From Actinomadura mexicana (GTDB taxonomy: Bacteria; Actinomycetota; Actinomycetes; Streptosporangiales; Streptosporangiaceae), in NCBI RefSeq assembly GCF_900188105.1, contig NZ_FZNP01000010.1, positions 186,001-250,000 of the forward strand: DNA of 64,000 nt, given 5' to 3'. Under the pieces are notes generated by a model that did not search any database, had not been told where the DNA came from, and saw only the letters and a list, made by a program, of their open reading frames with translations. Positions 58,772 to 64,000 of the stretch are shown piece by piece. Position numbers and translations under genes: made by a program. The first letter of the stretch is position 1, and every line of letters begins with the position of its first letter.

Positions 58772-60553
58772 ATGAGCACCGATCAGCAATCCCCGGGACG
58801 GGCCGCCGGCGGTTCGTCCGTCGCGGCGGTCGTCGACGGGCTGGAGTTCCGCATGTCGTCCGAGGCGGACGACGGGTGGATCCGCCGTCTCCGGCATGAG
58901 ATCTACGCGCGGGAACTCGGCCAGCACGCCCCCAACGCCGCCGGCCTTCTCACCGATGACCTCGACGGGAGCAACGTCTACATCGTGGCGGTCCGCCGCG
59001 GAGAACCGGCCGGGTTCGTCAGTGTGACGCCCCCGTGGGCGGGCCGCTTCTCGATCGATCGCCATCTGCGGAGGGACGCGCATCCGGCGCTGTGCGATGA
59101 CGGCCTGTTCGAGATCCGGATCCTGGCCGTCGATCCGGGCCTGCGGGGCAAGATGATCGGCAGGCTGCTGATGTACGCGGCGCTTCGCTGGGTGGCGGGG
59201 CACGGAGGCCGGAGCATCGTCGCCTTGGGGCGGGTCGAGTTGCTGCCGATGTACCTGGCGCTGGGGCTCGCGTCCACCAGCACGGCGGTGCGATCGGGGG
59301 CGGTGGACTTCCAGCTCCTGACCGGCGACGTCGCCGAGCTCACCGACCGGACCCTGCGACAGCACGGACCGCTGCTGCGCGATCTAGGACGGAAGGTGCG
59401 GTGGAGGCTGGAGGTGTCCTTCCTGCCGGAGGACGAGTCCTGCGCGCACGGCGGTGCGTCCATCGAGGCGCTGGGACGGGGGTTCGACACCCTGGGCGCG
59501 CACGGCGACGTCGTCCCCGCCGACGTGCTCGACGCCTGGTTCCCGCCGGCTCCCGCCGCGGTCGCGGCCCTGACCGGCGGGCAGGAGTGGATCGCGCGCA
59601 CGTCTCCGCCGGCGCGGGCGGAGGGGCTGATCGAGGAGATCGCGCTTCGCCGGGGCCTGCCCGAGAACGCCGTCGCGGTCGGCGCGGGTTCCTCCGACCT
59701 GATCTTCCGCGCGTTCCGCGGCTGGCTGGACGCCTCCAGCAGGGTGCTCCTGATCGACCCCTGTTACGGCGAGTACGCGCACGTCGTCGAGCAGGTGATC
59801 GGCTGCCGCGCCGACCGGTTCCCGTTGTCCCGGGCGGAGGGCTGGCGGATCGACCCGGAACGTCTCGCCCGCGTCCTGCGGAAACGCTACGACCTCGTGG
59901 TCATCGTCAATCCCAACAACCCGACCGGGGTCCATCTCGACACGGCCGGACTGCGGGAGGTGCTGGAGGGCGCGCCGGGCGGGACCCGATTCTGGATCGA
60001 TGAGGCGTACGCCGGTTACGTCGGCGCCGGGCAGACGCTGGAGCCCTACGCGGCGGAGGCCGGCAACGCCGTCGTCTGTACATCGCTGTCGAAGATGTAC
60101 GCCCTGTCGGGCCTGCGGGCGGCCTATCTCACCGCCCCTCCACCGATCGTGGCGGATCTGCGTCGCTGGACCCCGCCGTGGTCGGTGAGCCTGCCCGCCC
60201 AGATCGCCGCGGTGGGCGCGCTGCGCGATCCGGCGTACTACACCGCCCGATGGGCCCAGACGGCGGCGCTGCGCGCCGGACTTGCCGCCGCGCTCGCGGA
60301 GGCCGATGAGGACCTGCGCGTCAGTGAGTCGGTGGCGAACTTCGTGCTGCTCACACTGCCCCGGGGCGGCCTCACCGCGTCGCGGCTCGTCGACCGGTGC
60401 CGGCGGCGGGGCGTGTTCCTGCGGGACCTGTCGCCGATGTCCCCGGCGTTCGAGGGCAGGACGGTGCGAATCGCGGTCCGCGACCCCGCCGCGAACGCCC
60501 GCGTGGCGGGTGCCGTAGCCGAGGCCCTGCGCGTCCCGCACGGTACGGCGTGA
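58772..60553 (+). CDS. Fusion of GNAT acetyltransferase and HisC-type PLP aminotransferase
   Basis: 593 residues. The N-terminal 200 residues form a GNAT-like domain with IRILAVDPGLRGKMIGRLL supplying the acetyl-CoA loop. From about residue 240 a fold-type I PLP enzyme follows: NPNNPTG (380-386), DEAYAGYV, PLP-Lys441 in SLSKMYALSG and the R of GLRAAYL. HisC and CobD-type enzymes are the nearest familiar relatives. ATG 58772 has GAGGTG 6 nt before it. Its stop overlaps the CdsA-like start (GTGA). The pairing suggests synthesis of an N-acylated or amino-containing compound that is later handled as a CDP- or lipid-linked species; substrates are unknown. Confidence 0.85.
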   Translation: MSTDQQSPGRAAGGSSVAAVVDGLEFRMSSEADDGWIRRLRHEIYARELGQHAPNAAGLLTDDLDGSNVYIVAVRRGEPAGFVSVTPPWAGRFSIDRHLRRDAHPALCDDGLFEIRILAVDPGLRGKMIGRLLMYAALRWVAGHGGRSIVALGRVELLPMYLALGLASTSTAVRSGAVDFQLLTGDVAELTDRTLRQHGPLLRDLGRKVRWRLEVSFLPEDESCAHGGASIEALGRGFDTLGAHGDVVPADVLDAWFPPAPAAVAALTGGQEWIARTSPPARAEGLIEEIALRRGLPENAVAVGAGSSDLIFRAFRGWLDASSRVLLIDPCYGEYAHVVEQVIGCRADRFPLSRAEGWRIDPERLARVLRKRYDLVVIVNPNNPTGVHLDTAGLREVLEGAPGGTRFWIDEAYAGYVGAGQTLEPYAAEAGNAVVCTSLSKMYALSGLRAAYLTAPPPIVADLRRWTPPWSVSLPAQIAAVGALRDPAYYTARWAQTAALRAGLAAALAEADEDLRVSESVANFVLLTLPRGGLTASRLVDRCRRRGVFLRDLSPMSPAFEGRTVRIAVRDPAANARVAGAVAEALRVPHGTA

Positions 60554-61353
60554 CCGAGGTCGCGGATCTGGTCCCTTACCTTGCCGGCGCGCTGTGCGTC
60601 GGCGGCATCGCGGCCGGCTTGTCCAAGCGGCGTGAGTACGTACTGCGGTGGTGCGCCTGGGCCGTGGGCGTGCCCGTCGTGGTGGTCGCCCTGGGCATGG
60701 GCCCTGGCGGTGCGGCCGCCCTAGCCGCGTCGGCGGGAGTGGCGTGCGCCGTCGAATACGCCGCCTTGACCGGCCTGCCCCGGCTGGACCGCGCAGTGCT
60801 CGCCGTCGCCGTGCCCGTGGCGCCGGTGACGGCCTGGCTGGCGCCCGGCCATCTGCCCCGCCTTCTCGCCCTCACCCTCGCCACCGTCGCCCTGGTGCCG
60901 GTCCTGGCCGGTGACGCGGCCGGCGGACTCTCCAGGCTGTGTTTCGGTGTGCTCGGAGTGATCTGGTTCGCGCCGCTGGCCGGCGTGGTCCTGCTCGGCC
61001 CGGAGAGCCTGGCGCTGTTCGCCGCGGTGTCGATCGCCGACATCACCGCCTCGTTCGGCGGCCGGTCGCTGGGCGGGCCGCCCCTTTCCCGGCTGTCGCC
61101 GTCCAAGCACTGGAGCGGCCTGCTGACCGGGACCGTCACGGGACTGGGCACACTGGCCGTGCTCGGCGCTTTCACGCCGGCCTGGGCCGTCGCGGTGGCG
61201 GTCGGCGCCCCGCTGGGGGACCTGCTGGAGTCGATGGTCAAGAGAGGCGTAAAGGCCAAGGACTCCGCCTCCTGGCTGGCGGGCGCAGGCGGCCTGCTCG
61301 ACAGGCTCGATTCTCTCCTCATCGTCCTGGTGCCAGCACTGGCACTCGCCTGA
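60550..61353 (+). CDS. Phosphatidate cytidylyltransferase-like (CdsA family) membrane protein
   Basis: 267 residues, eight or so helices. The C-terminal signature SMVKRGVKAKDSASWLAGAG plus GLLDRLDS (about 225-250) matches the CTP_transf_1 pattern S-x-x-KR-x4-KD ... GG-x-x-DR, with Ala replacing the His of HGG. Housekeeping CdsA makes CDP-diacylglycerol from CTP and phosphatidate. This copy starts inside the preceding stop (GTG 60550), not beside frr or dxr, so it is more likely a specialised paralogue serving the GNAT-aminotransferase pathway. Confidence 0.82.
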   Translation: MTEVADLVPYLAGALCVGGIAAGLSKRREYVLRWCAWAVGVPVVVVALGMGPGGAAALAASAGVACAVEYAALTGLPRLDRAVLAVAVPVAPVTAWLAPGHLPRLLALTLATVALVPVLAGDAAGGLSRLCFGVLGVIWFAPLAGVVLLGPESLALFAAVSIADITASFGGRSLGGPPLSRLSPSKHWSGLLTGTVTGLGTLAVLGAFTPAWAVAVAVGAPLGDLLESMVKRGVKAKDSASWLAGAGGLLDRLDSLLIVLVPALALA

Positions 61354-61536
61354 CGACCGCCCGGTTTCCCCAAGGCCCCAGGGCCGGACCCAGCGGAACG
61401 GGCACGCGGGGGGTCGAGGGCGGGCTTCGAGGGGCGAAGCCGAAAGGGGGTCTAGGGGCGGAGCCCCAGGGGCGGGCGGGTGGGGGAGGCGGAGGAACGG
61501 GGGGATCCGGGGGGTCGCCCCCCGGGCGAAATGCGA

Positions 61537-61582
61537 AGGGCCCCCTTGGGGAGCAGGCAAAGCCTGCGACCAAGAGGGCCCT
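61537..61582 (-). terminator. Two-tier hairpin terminator downstream of tRNA-fMet copy 2
   Basis: Outer stem 61537-61549 with 61570-61582; the one non-Watson-Crick position becomes G-U in RNA from the tRNA strand. Inner stem GCAGGC/GCCTGC with AAA loop. It follows the tRNA by 8 nt, as in copy 1. Confidence 0.75.
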
Positions 61583-61590
61583 AGGACCAG

Positions 61591-61664
61591 TAGCGGGGGC
61601 AGGATTTGAACCTGCGACCTCTGGGTTATGAGCCCAGCGAGCTACCGAACTGCTCCACCCCGCG
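61591..61664 (-). tRNA. tRNA-fMet (CAU), copy 2
   Basis: Base-for-base the same 74 nt as the copy at 51711-51784. Anticodon CAT in GGGCTCATAACCC, unpaired first base, no encoded CCA. About 170 nt of 3' flank and a GATGTCTTAA 5' flank are also shared with copy 1. Confidence 0.97.
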
Positions 61665-61713
61665 GTGATGTCTTAAGTCTATGGCATGGGGCGGAGTGGT
61701 TCGTACGGGTGCG

Positions 61714-62763
61714 TCATCGGGTGCAGGCGGGGACGGTGCCTTTGCCGCTCGTGAGGGCGTTGAGGGATTGGACGGCGTCGTGGAGGGTGTCGGCGCGGAC
61801 GAGGCGGAGGCCGTCGGGGCGGGAGCCGGCGGCGTCGGCGCAGTTGTCCTTGGGGGTGAGGAAGACGGTGGCGCCGGCCCTGCGGGCGGCGATCATCTTC
61901 TGCTGGATGCCGCCGATGGGGCCGACCTTGCCGTCGGGGGTGATGGTGCCGGTGCCGGCGATGAATCTGCCCTGGGTGAGGGGGCCGGGGGTGAGTTTGT
62001 CGACGATGGCGAGGGAGAACATGAGGCCGGCGGAGGGGCCGCCGATGTCGCCGATGCTGATGTCGATCTTGAAGGGGAACTTGTACTGGTCGGAGAGGAC
62101 GATGCCGACGACGGCGCGCTTGCCGCCGGGGTCGGCGACGGTCTTGAGGGTGGCCTTGCCCTGCTTGCCGTCGCGCGTGTAGGCGAGGGTGACGGGGGCG
62201 CCGATCGCGCGCTTGGCCATGGTGCCGGTGACCTGGGAGACGCTGGAGACGGCGGCGCCGTCGAGGGCGGTGATCTCGTCGCCGGGTTTGAGGGCGCCGT
62301 CTGCGGGGCGCCCCTTCTGGACGCCGTCGACGACGACGCGGGTGGTGACGGGGACGCCGAGTTCGTGGAGGGCGGCGGCTTCGGCGTTCTGCTGGGAGTC
62401 CTGCATCGCCCGGGTGTTCTCCTGGTCGACCTGCTTGGGCGACTCGTCCTTGGGGAAGATCGTCTCTTCGGGGACGATGGCGGTGTCGCCGGCGAACCAG
62501 CCGCGCAGGGCGGTGAACAGGTCGATGCGTCCGCCGGGGCCGCCGCGGTAGGTGACGGTGGTGAAGTTGAGGTGGCCCTGGTCGGGGTAGGTCTGGCGGC
62601 CTTCGATCCTGATGAGGGGCTGGCCTTTGTCGTTCGTCCCGAGGGTGTTGCTCGTGGGGCCGGGCATCAGGGCGACGTACGGGACGCGCATGACGGAGCC
62701 GACGACGGCGAGCACGAGGACGAGCACGCTCGCGAGGGTGAGCGTGGCGGCACGACGAGACAT
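61714..62763 (-). CDS. YlbL-like PDZ and Lon (S16) protease-domain protein
   Basis: 349 residues. One N-terminal transmembrane helix (about 8-28), a PDZ domain (about 140-215, GALKPGDEITALDG) and a Lon-type catalytic domain with Ser244 in GGPSAGLMF and Lys289 in GGIQQKM. It is a membrane-anchored serine-lysine protease facing outside. The neighbourhood with PPA1309 and UPF0182 is the actinobacterial one. A TAGAGT box 7 nt before the ATG suggests a leaderless message. Confidence 0.93.
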   Translation of the reverse strand: MSRRAATLTLASVLVLVLAVVGSVMRVPYVALMPGPTSNTLGTNDKGQPLIRIEGRQTYPDQGHLNFTTVTYRGGPGGRIDLFTALRGWFAGDTAIVPEETIFPKDESPKQVDQENTRAMQDSQQNAEAAALHELGVPVTTRVVVDGVQKGRPADGALKPGDEITALDGAAVSSVSQVTGTMAKRAIGAPVTLAYTRDGKQGKATLKTVADPGGKRAVVGIVLSDQYKFPFKIDISIGDIGGPSAGLMFSLAIVDKLTPGPLTQGRFIAGTGTITPDGKVGPIGGIQQKMIAARRAGATVFLTPKDNCADAAGSRPDGLRLVRADTLHDAVQSLNALTSGKGTVPACTR

Positions 62764-62770
62764 GCCGGAG

Positions 62771-62776
62771 ACTCTA
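62771..62776 (-). promoter_or_regulatory. Putative -10 box of leaderless ylbL-like transcript
   Basis: TAGAGT on the minus strand, 7 nt before the ATG at 62763. Confidence 0.5.
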
Positions 62777-62790
62777 TGCGGTTCGGGCTC

Positions 62791-63234
62791 TCAGCAGGCT
62801 CCGACCCACTCGTCGCCTCCGTCGGCGAACGTCTGGTGCTTCCAGATGGGGACGCTGGCCTTGAGGTCGTCGATGAGGCGGCGGCAGGCGGCGAAGGCCT
62901 CTTCGCGGTGGGGGCAGGACGCGGCGACGACGACGGCGATGTCGCCGATGCGCAGGTCGCCGACGCGGTGGAGGGCGGCGAGGCCGAGGACGGGGAAGTC
63001 GGCGGCGACCTTCTCCATGACGGCGCGGAGTTCGCGCTCGGCGCTGGGGTGGGCGCTGTAGGAGAGTGCGGTGACGGCGCGGGCGTGGTCGGTGTCGCGG
63101 ACGGCGCCGGCGAAGACGGCGGTGCCGCCGGCGCCGGGGGCGCCGACGGCGGCGTACACCTCGTCGACGGACAGGGGCGTGTCGCGGACGCCGATCAGCC
63201 GGATGACGTCCCCGCCGGTAGCGCTTTGGCTCAC
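62791..63234 (-). CDS. moaE: Molybdopterin synthase catalytic subunit
   Basis: 147 residues. MoaE traits: AVFAGAVRD, ALHRVGDLRIGDIAVVVAAS, HREEAFAACRRLIDDLK and SVPIWKHQ with the conserved lysines. It joins sulfur to precursor Z with MoaD. GTG 63234 has TAGCCT 7 nt upstream, so it is probably leaderless. Other molybdenum cofactor genes are not in the window. Confidence 0.95.
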   Translation of the reverse strand: MSQSATGGDVIRLIGVRDTPLSVDEVYAAVGAPGAGGTAVFAGAVRDTDHARAVTALSYSAHPSAERELRAVMEKVAADFPVLGLAALHRVGDLRIGDIAVVVAASCPHREEAFAACRRLIDDLKASVPIWKHQTFADGGDEWVGAC

Positions 63235-63241
63235 GTTCCGC

Positions 63242-63247
63242 AGGCTA
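63242..63247 (-). promoter_or_regulatory. Putative -10 box of leaderless moaE transcript
   Basis: TAGCCT on the minus strand with 7 nt to the GTG start at 63234. Confidence 0.5.
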
Positions 63248-63267
63248 CCTCTCCGGGACTGCCGCCT

Positions 63268-63798
63268 TTACTCGGGTGTGCCGGGCTCGTCGGGTTCGAG
63301 GGTGGCGGCGAGGGCCTCGGCGAGGGCGGGGACGAGGTCGGGGCCGGTGAGGACCTCGTCGTCGGCGTCGTGGCGGCGCAGCCGGAGGGCGGAGTGCCGG
63401 GCGCCGTCGCGCAGCACGCCGACGATCATGCGCACGTCCTCGCGCCTGGGGTGGGACGCGGCGAACTCGGCGGCCCGGGCCTCCTCCTCGGGGATCTCCT
63501 CCTCGACCTCGGGCGGCAGGACGATCCGTTCCAGGACGAGGGCGCAGCCCTCGACCGTGTCGGGCCAGGCGATGGTGGCGAGGGCGTCCTCGACGCCGGC
63601 CTGGTCGGGCAGGGCGGGTTGTTCGAGGGCGGCGAGGGTGTCGGCGCCTTCCCGCAGGCCGAGCTGCTCGGCGAGCTCGGGCTCGGCGCGGCGCAGTTCG
63701 GAGCTGCGGACGAGGGCGTAGATGCGCGGCGCGCTGTCCCAGCCCTCCTGGGCCGAGTGACGTTCGAGGTCCAGCACGACTTCTTCCAGAAGACTCAC
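63268..63798 (-). CDS. PPA1309 family protein
   Basis: 176 residues. The N-terminus SLLEEVVLDLERHSAQEGWD, followed by PRIYALVRSSEL and WPDTVEGCALVLERIVLPP, matches the PPA1309 family, a conserved actinobacterial protein with no known function that accompanies the ylbL-like and UPF0182 genes. Soluble and acidic. GTG 63798 is the start; AAAGAT 6 nt upstream is a possible weak -10. Confidence 0.9.
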   Translation of the reverse strand: MSLLEEVVLDLERHSAQEGWDSAPRIYALVRSSELRRAEPELAEQLGLREGADTLAALEQPALPDQAGVEDALATIAWPDTVEGCALVLERIVLPPEVEEEIPEEEARAAEFAASHPRREDVRMIVGVLRDGARHSALRLRRHDADDEVLTGPDLVPALAEALAATLEPDEPGTPE

Positions 63799-63916
63799 GG
63801 GCCCATCTTTCCCCCATTCAGCCCGGGGAAGTGCGGGAACCCCCGTGCCAGTCGGTAAGTTGCATCTACAGCACCGGCGGGCGGCCGGTGGGAGAGATCT
63901 CGATCGGAGGGGCCAC

Positions 63917-64000
63917 TTGACCTTCCGGACTCCCGGTTTCGGGCGCCGGCTCGGTACCGGACGGACGCGGCTGCTGCTGCCGGTGATGGTGGCGCTGGCC
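63917..64000 (+). CDS. UPF0182 family membrane protein, start only
   Basis: 28 codons are visible: TTG start, then TFRTPGFGRR and the beginning of a hydrophobic helix (LLLPVMVALA). GGAGG at 63906-63910 lies 6 nt before TTG 63917. The N-terminus and the place next to PPA1309 fit UPF0182, a large multi-helix membrane protein family. The gene runs off the window. Confidence 0.75.
   Translation, partial: MTFRTPGFGRRLGTGRTRLLLPVMVALA

Noticed and set aside
51785..61590. Integrative element inserted at a tRNA gene
   Set aside because: No integrase, excisionase or plasmid gene; whole tRNA genes plus flanks are repeated rather than a short att core; genes between are metabolic.

Overview
The window is very GC-rich DNA from an actinomycete. 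Markers of that group are a conservon (CvnA-B-C-D plus a P450), a SigR/RsrA redox sigma pair with the RsrA-type Cys and His pattern, the actinobacterial order rsrA-sigR ... SRAP protein-aroA-rsgA known from mycobacteria, and the ylbL-moaE-PPA1309-UPF0182 block. A filamentous genus such as Actinomadura is my inference; no rRNA is present to confirm it. No integrase, transposase, phage gene or CRISPR array was seen.

Layout. 1-3.7 kb (minus): partial PP2C phosphatase, a Pyr_excise-type DNA glycosylase and a membrane Ser/Thr kinase. 4.0-7.5 kb (plus): an unusual three-gene operon of Fe(II)/2OG dioxygenase, methyltransferase and carnitine/choline acyltransferase-family enzyme, perhaps making an acylated hydroxy-betaine. 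7.5-13.9 kb: a membrane-anchored ABM protein and a MacA/MacB-like export operon (minus), opposite an OmpR-type two-component system (plus). 13.9-18.9 kb: an AraC regulator and the conservon. 18.9-24.9 kb: SPFH protein, CopD-CtaG fusion and two membrane HD-domain proteins. 25.4-27.4 kb: NAD-sugar epimerase and rsrA-sigR with a good SigR-type promoter. 27.6-39.1 kb: housekeeping genes (methyltransferase, SRAP, DoxX protein with a histone-like tail, ECF sigma/anti-sigma, aroA, rsgA, FAD oxidase, hisN, lhgO). 39.1-41.2 kb: a carboxylesterase gene flanked by an imperfect inverted repeat of about 165 bp, with six 30-31 bp tandem repeats at one end. 41.2-49.8 kb: a lipid or steroid-type accessory cluster (TetR, MpaB-like oxygenase, SDR, P450, lipase/acyl-CoA synthetase fusion, FAAL-like ligase). 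49.9-51.4 kb: DUF3054 protein and an SDR. 51.7-61.7 kb: two initiator tRNA genes in direct repeats bracket a carbonic anhydrase, the proline catabolic genes with a PucR regulator, an acyl-CoA ligase, and a GNAT-aminotransferase fusion coupled to a CdsA-like gene. 61.7-64 kb: ylbL-like protease, moaE, PPA1309 protein and the start of a UPF0182 gene.

Themes. Genes are tightly packed with many ATGA overlaps, and two convergent pairs share a CTAG as both stop codons. Several genes have a TAnnnT box 6-8 nt before the start codon, which points to leaderless mRNAs. Short tandem repeats (15, 15, 24 and 30-31 bp) sit repeatedly at or just after gene 3' ends. The best candidates for undescribed biology are the dioxygenase/methyltransferase/acyltransferase operon, the GNAT-aminotransferase/CdsA pair, the DoxX-histone-tail protein and the inverted-repeat-flanked esterase unit.
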